A DNA stretch of 64,000 nucleotides from JAJTFW01 sp046330075 (GTDB taxonomy: Bacteria > Bacteroidota > Bacteroidia > AKYH767-A > OLB10): positions 98,007-162,006 of the forward strand of contig JAXLTL010000009.1 of the NCBI GenBank assembly GCA_046330075.1, read 5' to 3'. The notes under the pieces were generated by a model. The model was not told where the DNA came from. It saw only the letters and a list, made by a program, of their open reading frames with translations, and ran no database searches. The translations under genes were made by a program, and so were the position numbers. Positions 32,302-41,633 of this stretch are shown here, in pieces; position 1 is the stretch's first letter; each line of letters opens with the position of its first letter.

Positions 32302-35300
32302 ATGGCCGAAGAAAAAACATTACGCCTCATCAAGGTCGCCAAAGAATTTAACGTGGGAATTCAGCACGTGGTGGAGTACCTTGAGTCGAAAGGGGTGAAA
32401 GTGGACAGCAGTCCCAACGCCAAAATTTCGATGGAGGTTTACGCACTCCTGCAGGAAAAGTATCAGCCCGATAAGCAGGCTAAGCTCGAGGCTCACGAGG
32501 TGACGCGCGAAAAGTTGAAGCGCGATACCGTGACCATCGAGTCGAAAGGCACTGTTGCGGATACCCGTGAACAGGAAACGGAGACAGATAACGATGAGTC
32601 GCTCAAGAAGAGTCTTGAGGAAATCAAAATGTCATCGTCTGGCACCACCAAGAAGTCTTCGAAGAAGAAAGCGGAAGAAGTTCCCGCTCCTGAAGCAGAG
32701 GTGGTTGTTCCTGTTGTTGCAGAGAAAACTCCTGAGCCTGCACCTGCCGAACCGGAAGTGATTAAGGCAAAAGCTGACATGGAGACACCAAAGATTCTTG
32801 GTAAAATTGATCTCGATGCCGGCAAGAAGAAATCTTCGAAGAAGGAAGAAGTAAAACCGGCTGCTGATGAGGCAGCTGATAAAAAGAAGAAAGCGGTTGC
32901 GAAGAAGAAAGAAGAAGAACCTGTTGTTCCTGCTGAAGAAGTTAAGCCTTCCAAACCGGTAAAAACAGAGAAGACTGAAAAACCTGCAGAGCCGGTGGCT
33001 CCTGTTGCCGAAAAGAAACCTGAGCCTCCCGCGAAGGAAACACCTCCGGCCCCTGAAGCCCCTGCCGCTCCTGAGCATATCGGTATCCGTGTGGATAAAC
33101 TCAGCGGACCAAATATCCTCGGTAAAATTGAATTGCCGGTGGATGGACCAAAGAAAAAACCGGTCGCTTCCAGCTCGGATTTTGAAGGAGATAAGAAGAA
33201 AAGAAAACGAAAAGAAAAAGGCGGGCCTCAGGGTCAAGGTCAGGGTCAGAATCAGGGACAACGTCCGGGTGGACAAGGTCAGGGTCAGGGTCAACGTGGC
33301 CCCGGTGGACCACATGGTCAGGGTCAACGTGGCCCGGGTGGACCTCATGGCCAGCGCCGTGATAATCGCCCCGGTCAAAAGGGCGGTCCTAAAGGACAAC
33401 CTCAACAACCAAAAGTTGAGCCCACCGATAAGGAGATTCAGGATCAGATCAAGGCAACACTCGCCCGTTTGAGTGGTGGCGGTAAATCGAAAGCTTCTAA
33501 ACTTCGCCGTGAAAAACGTGATCTGCATGCGCAGCGTGAAGAAGCACGTGCTGAACAACAGAATGAAAAAGTTATTCAGGTAACGGAATTCGTAAGTGCA
33601 AACGAACTCGCCAAGATGATGGATGTTCCTGTGAACAAAATCATCAGCACCTGTATGAGCCTTGGACTTTTCGTTTCAATCAATCAACGTCTCGATGCAG
33701 AAACCATTACGGTTGTGGCAGAAGAATTTGGTTATAAAGTGGAATTTGTTTCCGCTGATCTTCAGGAGTCCATTGAAGAGAAGGAAGATGCTCCCGATGA
33801 AATGCGTGCCCGTGCACCCATCGTAACCGTAATGGGTCACGTTGACCACGGTAAAACATCCTTGCTGGATTATATCCGTAAAGCGAATGTAATTGCAGGT
33901 GAAGCCGGTGGTATCACACAGCATATCGGAGCGTATGAAGTGAGTCTCGAGAGTGGCCGTAAAATCACGTTCCTCGATACACCGGGTCACGAAGCGTTTA
34001 CCGCTATGCGTGCACGTGGTGCGAAAGTTACTGACGTAGCCATCATCGTTATAGCTGCTGATGATAGTGTGATGCCTCAAACCAAGGAGGCGATCAATCA
34101 CGCTCAGGCCGCAGGAGTTCCGATTGTGTTTGCAATAAATAAAGTAGATAAGCCCGGAGCAAATCCGGAAAAAATTAAGGAGCAGCTTGCAGCTATGAAT
34201 TTATTGGTGGAAGACTGGGGTGGTAAATACCAGAGTCAGGAAATCTCTGCCAAGAAAGGAATGAATATCGATAAACTGCTCGATAAAGTATTGCTCGAGG
34301 CAGAAATGCTCGACCTCAAAGCCAATCCTGATCGTCTCGCGAAAGGTACCGTAATTGAATCTTCACTCGATAAGGGCCGTGGATTCGTTACCACCATTCT
34401 GGTACAGACCGGAACCTTGCGAATGGGTGATGTGGTGCTGGCAGGCTGCCATAGCGGTCGTGTGAAAGCAATGTTTAACGAGCGCGGACAACGCATTAAG
34501 GAAGCAGGACCTTCAACTCCAACAATGATCCTGGGTATGTCCGGTGCTGTACAAGCCGGTGATCAGTTCAATGTAATGGAAGATGAACGTGAAGCTCGCG
34601 AAATTGCGAACAAACGTCTCCAGTTACAGCGTGAACAGGGAATACGGACACATAAACATATTACACTCGACGAAATCGGTCGTCGTCTGGCTATCGGTAA
34701 CTTCAAAGAACTTAATGTCATTGTTAAAGGTGATGTGGATGGTTCTGTAGAAGCGCTCGCCGATTCGCTCCTCAAACTGTCTACACCGGAAATTCAGGTG
34801 AATGTGATTCTGAAAGGAGTGGGTCAGATCTCTGATTCAGATATCATGCTGGCTTCTGCTTCCAATGCAATTATCGTTGGCTTCCAGGTTCGTCCGAGCA
34901 GCAGCGCACGCAGACTGGCCGAGCAGGAGGAAATCGATATCCGCTTGTACTCGATCATCTACGATGCCATCAACGAGGTCAAAGCAGCAATGGAAGGTAT
35001 GTTGGCTCCGGAATTCGAGGAGAAGATCGTTTGTAATGTGGAAGTCCGTGAAACCTTCAAGATCCCGAAAGTGGGTACCGTGGCCGGTTGTATGGTGACC
35101 GATGGAAAAATCACCCGTAATACGAAGATCCGTATTATCCGTGATGGTATCGTTGTCCATTCTGGTGAACTCTCTTCGCTCAAACGCTTTAAAGATGATG
35201 CGAAGGAAGTACAGGCTGGTATGGAGTGTGGTCTCAGCGTGAACAATTACAATGATGTCAAAGTGGGTGATATCATTGAAGGGTATGAACAGGTAGCGAT

Positions 35301-35319
35301 CAAACGTACACTGGCCTGA
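32302..35319 (+). CDS. infB: Translation initiation factor IF-2
   Basis: GTPase of 1005 residues that brings initiator tRNA to the ribosome. The first 400 or so residues are low complexity: an N-terminal IF2-N helix domain (LRLIKVAKEFNVGIQHVVEY, in part), then Lys/Glu/Pro/Ala-rich linker and a Gln/Gly-rich tract (GQGQGQNQGQ, GPGGPHGQ repeated, nt 33226-33360). The G domain carries VMGHVDHGKTS (G1), DTPGHEAF (G3) and NKVDKPG (G4), followed by domains II, III and the C-terminal fMet-tRNA domain ending EGYEQVAIKRTLA. The long linker is usual in Bacteroidota. It ends the rimP-nusA-infB operon, with a strong terminator behind. Confidence 0.97.
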   Translation: MAEEKTLRLIKVAKEFNVGIQHVVEYLESKGVKVDSSPNAKISMEVYALLQEKYQPDKQAKLEAHEVTREKLKRDTVTIESKGTVADTREQETETDNDESLKKSLEEIKMSSSGTTKKSSKKKAEEVPAPEAEVVVPVVAEKTPEPAPAEPEVIKAKADMETPKILGKIDLDAGKKKSSKKEEVKPAADEAADKKKKAVAKKKEEEPVVPAEEVKPSKPVKTEKTEKPAEPVAPVAEKKPEPPAKETPPAPEAPAAPEHIGIRVDKLSGPNILGKIELPVDGPKKKPVASSSDFEGDKKKRKRKEKGGPQGQGQGQNQGQRPGGQGQGQGQRGPGGPHGQGQRGPGGPHGQRRDNRPGQKGGPKGQPQQPKVEPTDKEIQDQIKATLARLSGGGKSKASKLRREKRDLHAQREEARAEQQNEKVIQVTEFVSANELAKMMDVPVNKIISTCMSLGLFVSINQRLDAETITVVAEEFGYKVEFVSADLQESIEEKEDAPDEMRARAPIVTVMGHVDHGKTSLLDYIRKANVIAGEAGGITQHIGAYEVSLESGRKITFLDTPGHEAFTAMRARGAKVTDVAIIVIAADDSVMPQTKEAINHAQAAGVPIVFAINKVDKPGANPEKIKEQLAAMNLLVEDWGGKYQSQEISAKKGMNIDKLLDKVLLEAEMLDLKANPDRLAKGTVIESSLDKGRGFVTTILVQTGTLRMGDVVLAGCHSGRVKAMFNERGQRIKEAGPSTPTMILGMSGAVQAGDQFNVMEDEREAREIANKRLQLQREQGIRTHKHITLDEIGRRLAIGNFKELNVIVKGDVDGSVEALADSLLKLSTPEIQVNVILKGVGQISDSDIMLASASNAIIVGFQVRPSSSARRLAEQEEIDIRLYSIIYDAINEVKAAMEGMLAPEFEEKIVCNVEVRETFKIPKVGTVAGCMVTDGKITRNTKIRIIRDGIVVHSGELSSLKRFKDDAKEVQAGMECGLSVNNYNDVKVGDIIEGYEQVAIKRTLA

Positions 35320-35340
35320 TAAAATTTACCTGATATAAAT

Positions 35341-35385
35341 AACGGGTAATGAAATCCTGCAAGGGAGTCATTACCCGTTTTCTTT
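35341..35385 (+). terminator. Intrinsic terminator behind infB
   Basis: AACGGGTAATGA at 35341-35352 pairs perfectly with TCATTACCCGTT at 35368-35379 and is followed by TTCTTTT. It ends the rimP operon. Confidence 0.85.
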
Positions 35386-35558
35386 TGAAAGTGGTTGATA
35401 GCACTGCGTCAGAACGGGTTCTGATAAACCCAGGCCCTCGTTTTTTGGGATGTGGATGTAAACGATTGTTTAACGCAGATGAACGAAGAATGACCCGTCA
35501 GTCAGAAAGCGCCTTATTAATAAAAATCACTATTTTCAACCCCTAAGAACCTCTGAAC

Positions 35559-36821
35559 ATGGAAAGATTCACCGGACTACTGGGCATACTGCTGATTCTC
35601 GGACTTGCTTATCTGGCCAGTAACAACCGCAAAGCGATAAACCTTCGTCTCGTTTTCAGCGGATTATTACTACAGCTGGCTATTGCGGTGCTGGTATTGA
35701 AAATTCCGCCGGTAACAGCATTCTTTCAGTATATCGGCCATGGCATGGAGAAAATCGAAATGTTTGCACGTCAGGGCGCATCCTTTGTATATGGAGGAAT
35801 TGCTGCGATGCAATTTGATGGTTCAGTTGCTAACTACGCTGCCGGCGGTTTCGTTTTCGCATTTAACATCACTGCAACGATTATTCTTGTTTGCGCCCTG
35901 GTGGCGATCTTATATCACATTGGTTTCATGCAAAAGGTGATTTCTGTTATTGCCCGTGCGATGAATTTTGTAATGCGTGTGAGCGGAGCCGAGGCGCTGA
36001 GTAATGTGGCCAGTGCATTTGTTGGGCAGGTGGAAGCCCAGGTCATGATTCGTCCTTACCTAGCCGGCATGACAAAGAGTGAATTACTCGCCAGTATGAG
36101 CGGTTCACTTGCCTGTATTGCCGGAGGAATTCTGGTGGTGTACGTAAATATGGGTGCAGCTGCCGGTTATGATCTGGCTCCAAAACTGATTGCTGCCAGT
36201 TTGATGGCAGCTCCGGGAGCGCTTGTGATTTCTAAAATTGTATTTCCGGAAACAGAAGAAAGCCAGACGCTGGGAGATGTTAAACTCGAAGTGAAAAGTC
36301 CGTATATCAATATCGTTGATGCTATTTCACATGGTGCTGCGGATGGATTTAAAATTTCCATGAATGTAATTGCCATGCTGATCGGTTTTATAGCCTTGAT
36401 TGCCATGATCGATTGGTCCTTGCTTAAAATTGCCCATCTCTTTAACCCTGACTTTAACCTTTCTCTAAACTGGATCTTCGGAAAACTGTTTTATCCGATG
36501 GCCTGGGCAATGGGTGTGCCGGGTGAAGATGTGAACAATGTAGCTACCTTACTCGGACAAAAGCTGAGCATTAATGAGTTTGTGGCGTTCCAGAATCTCT
36601 CTAATAAAGCCATTCCGATTGTCACTGAAAAAGGACTCTTGATTGTTTCCATTGCCATTTGTGGATTTGCCAACTTTTCGAGTGTCGGAATGCAGATCGG
36701 AGGTATCGGCGAGCTGGCACCCGGACGACGTGCAGATCTCGCGAGACTGGGCTTAAAAGCACTCTTTTGCGGTACGCTGGCTTCGTATCTCTCAGCTACG
36801 ATAGCAGGGATTATCATCTGA
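35559..36821 (+). CDS. Concentrative nucleoside transporter (NupC/CNT family)
   Basis: Sodium- or proton-driven nucleoside importer of 420 residues in the inner membrane, with about ten helices. CNT-family landmarks are the N-terminal Nucleos_tra2 part (KAINLRLVFSGLLLQLAIAVL, in part), FVFAFNITATIILVCALVAILY, SGAEALSNVASAFVGQVEAQ, where the family's usual EAP reads EAQ as I recall from other Bacteroidota members, MIRPYLAGMTKSELLASMSG, and the C-terminal GICGFANFSSVGMQIGG-type segment (here ICGFANFSSVGMQIGGIG). It stands alone, 174 bases behind the infB terminator. Whether it prefers purine or pyrimidine nucleosides cannot be told. Confidence 0.92.
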   Translation: MERFTGLLGILLILGLAYLASNNRKAINLRLVFSGLLLQLAIAVLVLKIPPVTAFFQYIGHGMEKIEMFARQGASFVYGGIAAMQFDGSVANYAAGGFVFAFNITATIILVCALVAILYHIGFMQKVISVIARAMNFVMRVSGAEALSNVASAFVGQVEAQVMIRPYLAGMTKSELLASMSGSLACIAGGILVVYVNMGAAAGYDLAPKLIAASLMAAPGALVISKIVFPETEESQTLGDVKLEVKSPYINIVDAISHGAADGFKISMNVIAMLIGFIALIAMIDWSLLKIAHLFNPDFNLSLNWIFGKLFYPMAWAMGVPGEDVNNVATLLGQKLSINEFVAFQNLSNKAIPIVTEKGLLIVSIAICGFANFSSVGMQIGGIGELAPGRRADLARLGLKALFCGTLASYLSATIAGIII

Positions 36822-36964
36822 GTTCCCGATTTCCGGCGTATTTTGGGAATGAAGATCCCGTGATCCGCTGTTTCATTAGACAAACCGCATAAAATGATCG
36901 ACCAACATGATTCGGCCCGAGTGTGGTTTTTCTTTTCTTTGTATACTCTAAAATGTAGTTTAAA

Positions 36965-39142
36965 ATGAAGAAAAAACTAGTAGCATTCCTGCTCCTCCTT
37001 AGTGTAACGGTGGCTAAGCAGGCGCGTGCCGACGAAGGTATGTGGCCGCTCTTCCTGATTCAGCAACTTCAGGATTCTATGCAGGCCCGCGGTTTGCAAT
37101 TGACCGCTGATGATATTTACAACATCAACAAGGCGTGTATCAAGGACGCGGTTGTTCGCTTAATGAGTAAACAAAACCGAATGTTCTGTACCGGTGAGAT
37201 TATTTCTCAGCAAGGTTTGTTTCTTACCAATCACCACTGTGGATATGGTGCCATTCAGGAGCTGAGTACACCGGCGGATAATATTCTGTCCGGCGGATTC
37301 TGGGCCAAAACTCAAAGCGAAGAACGTCCCGCCAATTTTAATATCGGCCTGCTCTCCAAAGTGGAGGACGTTACGGCTATGATCATCAATGATTCTATTG
37401 CAGGAATCACCGATGAGGCGGCCCGTACCAAAGCGATTGCTGCAGTAACGAAATCTGTCGCTGCAAAACTCAAAGAGGCTTTTGGTGACGATAAGGATTT
37501 CTGGGCGATTGAAATCGTTCCATTCTGGGCCGGTAATAAATACCTCGCGATGTATTACAACGTGTTTCAGGATATCCGCCTCGTTGGTACACCTCCGGAG
37601 AATATCGGAAAATTTGGTGGAGAAACGGATAACTGGATGTGGCCACGCCATACCTGCGATATCAGCATCTTCCGGATTTATGCAGATGGAAGCAACAAGG
37701 CTGCGAAATACAATAAGGATAACAAGCCATTTGCACCGAAGTATTTCTTCCCGATCAATATTCAGGGCCCACAGGAGAACAGCTATGCTATGATTCTCGG
37801 TTACCCTGGACGCACACAACGTTATACTTACAGCGAAGGCATCCGGTATTACTCAGAGTCAGAGCGTCCGAAACGTGTGAAAGTTCGTCGTGATATCCTC
37901 GATATTTACGAAGAGTATATGCATGCAGACCCCACCATCAAACTGATGTATGCTGATAAGTTTGCGGGACTGAGCAATTACTGGAAGAAGTTTATGGGAG
38001 AAGCTGATGCATTGAAAAAACTCAGCATCTATGAGCGCAGAAAGGACGAAGAAAATAAATTCTCGGCGTGGGTGAAAAATGGCCATCAGGCCAAATATGG
38101 TGAGGTGATCAGCTTGTATGATAAGGCCTACACAGATGTGAAAAAATATGGTCTTTACAGCGTGTATTTTCAGGATGGCGTGAGCAACTCACAGCCGATG
38201 GCACTCGCACTCGGTATGTCAAAACTCGAAGGCTTGCTGAAAGATAAAGCCAAAGCAGAAGATGCGAAGAAGGAAGCCGCTGAAATGGCGAAAGATCTGG
38301 ATACTGACTTCCATGAATATTATGATCCAATTGAGAAGAAAGTATTGGCTACCGTATTGCAGCATCTGGTGGAGGATCTCGATCATGCGTATCTGCCTGC
38401 TGATCTGCTGACCATGTCAGAAAAACATAAGGGGAACTACACAGCCTTCGCCGAAGAACTCTGGAAAAAATCAATCTTCGTAAGCAAGGATAAACTCGGA
38501 AAATTCCTGGCTTCACCATCTCTCAAAACGCTGCAGAAGGATCCGATTTATAAAATCGCGAATGGCTACATGACAGTGATTACGGAGAAACTGCAACCTG
38601 AAATGACGCGTATCAATGCTGAACTCAGTAAAGCAAACCGTTTGTTCCAGGCTGGTGTTATGGAGATGAGTCCGAACCGTCTGTTTACTCCGGATGCGAA
38701 CGGTACCATGCGCCTTACCTATGGTCGTGTTTTGCCGTACAAAGGGAAAGATGCCGTCTTCTTTAAGGAGTTTACGACTTCTCGCGGGGTAATCGAAAAG
38801 TATGCTCCCGGAGATATTGAGTTTGATGCGCCTGCCCGCCTGATCGAAATGATGAAAAAGAAAGACTTCGGTCAGTACGCTGATAAGGATGGAGAACTCC
38901 ATACATGCTTCCTTACTGATAACGATATCACCGGTGGTAACTCCGGAAGTCCTGTTATCAATGGAAAAGGAGAGCTGATCGGTACCGCATTTGATGGTAA
39001 CTGGGAAGCTATCGCCAGTGACTTTGCCTTCGAACCACAGTTCCAGCGTACCATTTGTGTAGATGTTCGTTACACGCTGTTTATCCTGGATAAATTCGGA
39101 GGAGCCGGACACCTGCTCAATGAAATGAAAATTATCCGTTAA
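36965..39142 (+). CDS. S46 family dipeptidyl-peptidase, DPP7-like
   Basis: Exported serine peptidase of 725 residues that takes dipeptides from the N-terminus of peptides in the periplasm. A signal peptide (about residues 1-22, ending ARAD) is followed by the mature start EGMWPLFLIQQL. The chymotrypsin-like halves carry the catalytic His in FLTNHHCGYG and Ser in TGGNSGSPVINGKG. The residue that sets P1 preference, Arg in the acidic-specific DPP11 (FDRNWE), is Gly here (AFDGNWEA), as in DPP7, which favours hydrophobic residues. Such enzymes are a hallmark of protein-using Bacteroidota. It has its own terminator and no operon partner. Confidence 0.93.
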   Translation: MKKKLVAFLLLLSVTVAKQARADEGMWPLFLIQQLQDSMQARGLQLTADDIYNINKACIKDAVVRLMSKQNRMFCTGEIISQQGLFLTNHHCGYGAIQELSTPADNILSGGFWAKTQSEERPANFNIGLLSKVEDVTAMIINDSIAGITDEAARTKAIAAVTKSVAAKLKEAFGDDKDFWAIEIVPFWAGNKYLAMYYNVFQDIRLVGTPPENIGKFGGETDNWMWPRHTCDISIFRIYADGSNKAAKYNKDNKPFAPKYFFPINIQGPQENSYAMILGYPGRTQRYTYSEGIRYYSESERPKRVKVRRDILDIYEEYMHADPTIKLMYADKFAGLSNYWKKFMGEADALKKLSIYERRKDEENKFSAWVKNGHQAKYGEVISLYDKAYTDVKKYGLYSVYFQDGVSNSQPMALALGMSKLEGLLKDKAKAEDAKKEAAEMAKDLDTDFHEYYDPIEKKVLATVLQHLVEDLDHAYLPADLLTMSEKHKGNYTAFAEELWKKSIFVSKDKLGKFLASPSLKTLQKDPIYKIANGYMTVITEKLQPEMTRINAELSKANRLFQAGVMEMSPNRLFTPDANGTMRLTYGRVLPYKGKDAVFFKEFTTSRGVIEKYAPGDIEFDAPARLIEMMKKKDFGQYADKDGELHTCFLTDNDITGGNSGSPVINGKGELIGTAFDGNWEAIASDFAFEPQFQRTICVDVRYTLFILDKFGGAGHLLNEMKIIR

Positions 39143-39160
39143 TCCGGATTCCATGTTTAT

Positions 39161-39197
39161 AAGAGGGCTGGCATCTGGTGCCGGCCCTTTTGTTTTT
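39161..39197 (+). terminator. Intrinsic terminator behind the S46 peptidase gene
   Basis: AAGAGGGCTGGC pairs with GTGCCGGCCCTTTT with one small bulge, between 39161 and 39192, and is followed by TGTTTTT. Confidence 0.7.
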
Positions 39198-39328
39198 AAA
39201 ATGACTGTATTTCAGGACCGGGAAATCTCGAAAGTATTACTATTAAGAAAAATAGGTTCATTATCAGGACTTTAGAATTAGTTCAAATTAGGTGGGTAAC
39301 AGACTGATCTGTTGTATTTTTATTCCCA

Positions 39329-40906
39329 ATGAAACATGTAAGCCTGGTTCCGGGATTGAAAAACCTGCGGTATGATCTGCCTGCATCACTTGTCGTATTT
39401 CTGGTAGCATTGCCTTTATGCCTGGGCGTGGCTGTAGCTTCCGGTGTACCCGCATTCTCGGGAATTATTGCTGGAGCAGTTGGGGGAATTATCATTGGTA
39501 TCCTGAGTGGATCTGCACTAAGTGTGAGCGGCCCGGCAGCGGGTCTTACGGTTATCGTATTATCGGCTGTCCAGCACCTGCCTTCCTTTGAGGCCTTTCT
39601 CCTTGCTGTGTTTCTTTCCGGAATCCTGCAAATCATACTCGGAATGCTCAAAGCCGGTGTGATTGGCGATTTCATTCCTTCTGCGGTTATCCGCGGAATG
39701 TTGGCTGCGATCGGTTTGATTTTAATTCTGAAACAGATTCCACATGCGGTGGGTTACGATAAAGATTATGAGGGTGACTTTGCATTTAATCAGGATGACG
39801 GACAGAATACATTCTCTGAATTATGGCATCTCGTGAATGAAATTTTATCGCCGGGTGCCGTGGTAATTGCTGTTGTATCGTTGTTGATTCTTAATTTTTG
39901 GGATCATAAAACCATAAAATCCCATCGCTGGCTTCAGTACATTCCCGGACCTTTATTGGTGGTGCTATTCGGGATTTTTGCAAACCGTACATTTTCTGCT
40001 TTTTTCCCCGCGCTGATGATTTCTCCAGAACATCTTGTCAACATACCTGTGGCCAGTGATGCAAGTTCTTTCTTTGGGCAGTTTGCCTCTCCCGACTTTG
40101 GTCAGATTGGCAATCCTGATGTCTGGATCACCGCGTTTACATTGGCGATTGTAGCGAGTGTTGAGACGTTGCTGAGTATTGAAGCAGTGGATAAAATCGA
40201 TCCCTTCAAACGGGTATCACCGACCAACCGTGAGCTGATCGCACAGGGTGCCGGTAATATTGTTTCGGGGCTGGCAGGAGGAATGCCCGTAACATCTGTC
40301 ATCGTACGTAGCTCCGCTAACGTTAGTTCCGGTGGCCGTACCCGTATGTCAACTATCCTGCATGGTGGTTTTCTGCTGCTTTCGGTCGCGCTGATACCCG
40401 GAGTGCTCAATATGATTCCGCTCAGTGCACTTGCTGCGGTATTGATTGCAGTAGGGTATAAGCTCACCAAACCTGAGATCTTTCTGCGTAAATGGAAAAA
40501 AGGATATGCCCACTTCTTTCCGTTTGTGATTACCATTGCAGCGATTTTGCTCACCGATTTACTCAAAGGAGTATGTATCGGGCTGATCGCCGGTGCTGCC
40601 TTTATTATTTTCAGTAATTTCAAATCGGCAATTACGTATATCAACGATGGTAACCAGCATCTGGTCCGGTTCAAAAAGGATCTCTCCTTCATACACAAAC
40701 TGGAATTAAGACGACGCTTACGCTCTGTTCCGGATAATGAAGTTGTTGTACTTGATTTATCAAGAATCCATTTTGTGGATTACGACAATGCAGAAATTAT
40801 CAATGACTTCATCGACAATGCGGCTCTTCGCGGTGTAAAGGTCATTGTTGAAAGAAATGAAACTCATGCGGCAGATATCATTAAAGAGCCTGCTGCAATC
40901 GGATAA
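39329..40906 (+). CDS. SulP-family anion transporter with STAS domain, probable bicarbonate uptake
   Basis: Inner-membrane transporter of 525 residues. The transmembrane part (residues 1 to about 410) starts with LPASLVVFLVALPLCLGVAVASG (in parts) and has the SulP segments GAVGGIIIGILSGSALSVSGPA, in parts, and ELIAQGAGNIVSGLAGGMPVT. The C-terminal STAS domain (residues about 430-525) holds VVVLDLSRIHFVDYDNAE. Some SulP proteins carry sulfate, others bicarbonate; here the gene for a beta-carbonic anhydrase follows after 24 bases, in the same direction, which favours bicarbonate or linked anion exchange. The substrate is inferred from this pairing only. Confidence 0.9.
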   Translation: MKHVSLVPGLKNLRYDLPASLVVFLVALPLCLGVAVASGVPAFSGIIAGAVGGIIIGILSGSALSVSGPAAGLTVIVLSAVQHLPSFEAFLLAVFLSGILQIILGMLKAGVIGDFIPSAVIRGMLAAIGLILILKQIPHAVGYDKDYEGDFAFNQDDGQNTFSELWHLVNEILSPGAVVIAVVSLLILNFWDHKTIKSHRWLQYIPGPLLVVLFGIFANRTFSAFFPALMISPEHLVNIPVASDASSFFGQFASPDFGQIGNPDVWITAFTLAIVASVETLLSIEAVDKIDPFKRVSPTNRELIAQGAGNIVSGLAGGMPVTSVIVRSSANVSSGGRTRMSTILHGGFLLLSVALIPGVLNMIPLSALAAVLIAVGYKLTKPEIFLRKWKKGYAHFFPFVITIAAILLTDLLKGVCIGLIAGAAFIIFSNFKSAITYINDGNQHLVRFKKDLSFIHKLELRRRLRSVPDNEVVVLDLSRIHFVDYDNAEIINDFIDNAALRGVKVIVERNETHAADIIKEPAAIG

Positions 40907-40930
40907 TTGTACAGTTTAAAACCTGAAAAA

Positions 40931-41569
40931 ATGAAACCATACGAACGTTTATTACTGGATAATAAAGCATGGGCAAAGGAAATGAAGGAGGAGGATCCTG
41001 AGTTCTTTGAACGCCTTGTGAATGTGCAGACACCAGACTTTTTATGGATCGGATGTTCTGACAGCCGCGTTCCTCCGGATAAAATTACTCAAACCCGGCC
41101 CGGTGAAATTTTCATCCATCGTAATATCGCCAATATGGTGGTGCATACTGATCTGAACCTGCTGAGTGTTTTACAGTATGCTGTGGAGGTACTCAAAGTG
41201 AAGCATATTATTGTTTGCGGACATTATGGATGTGGTGGTGTTAAGGCAGCTATGACCAGAAAGAGCTTCGGTATTATTAATAAATGGCTGAGAAATATAA
41301 AGGACGTTTACAGATTTCATCAGGAGGAGATTGAAGCATTAACTACAGAAGATGAAAAAGTGAACCGGCTGATTGAACTGAATGTGAAAGAACAGGTGTT
41401 GAATCTGGCCAAGACATCAATCGTTCAGAGTTCCTGGAAGAAATACAATTCTCCGCAGATTCACGGATGGGTATATGATCTCCACGATGGAGTGATCAAT
41501 CCGCTTGTTGATCTTTCTCCGGGAGATCATCTCGATCATCCGATTTTTGAATACGATAACCTCGATTGA
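40931..41569 (+). CDS. Beta-class carbonic anhydrase
   Basis: Zinc enzyme of 212 residues interconverting carbon dioxide and bicarbonate. The zinc ligands lie in IGCSDSRVPPD (Cys, and the Asp/Arg dyad), and in CGHYGCGG (His and Cys), the standard beta-class arrangement. HGWVYDLHDGVINPL near the end is also typical. The start is the ATG at 40931, giving MKPYERLLLDNKAW; a TTG at 40907 directly after the SulP stop is in frame but less likely. It forms a two-gene operon with the SulP transporter and is closed by a strong terminator. Confidence 0.96.
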   Translation: MKPYERLLLDNKAWAKEMKEEDPEFFERLVNVQTPDFLWIGCSDSRVPPDKITQTRPGEIFIHRNIANMVVHTDLNLLSVLQYAVEVLKVKHIIVCGHYGCGGVKAAMTRKSFGIINKWLRNIKDVYRFHQEEIEALTTEDEKVNRLIELNVKEQVLNLAKTSIVQSSWKKYNSPQIHGWVYDLHDGVINPLVDLSPGDHLDHPIFEYDNLD

Positions 41570-41580
41570 TATCAGTGTTC

Positions 41581-41617
41581 AAAGAAAAAGGGATGTGAAC
41601 AACATCCCTTTTTCTTT
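41581..41617. terminator. Two-way terminator between carbonic anhydrase and the DUF4397 protein gene
   Basis: AAAGAAAAAGGGATGT at 41581-41596 pairs perfectly over 16 bases with ACATCCCTTTTTCTTT at 41602-41617. It can serve both converging genes. Confidence 0.88.
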
Positions 41618-41633
41618 TGAAGTAAGACTTCGA

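Noticed and set aside
32632..33558. Leftward 308-codon frame inside infB
   Set aside because: It mirrors the low-complexity linker of IF-2; the composition (Arg/Phe/Leu runs) is that of a shadow frame and there is no promoter.
39329..41569. Sulfate-assimilation role for the SulP gene
   Set aside because: No sulfate-assimilation gene is near; the direct partner is a carbonic anhydrase.
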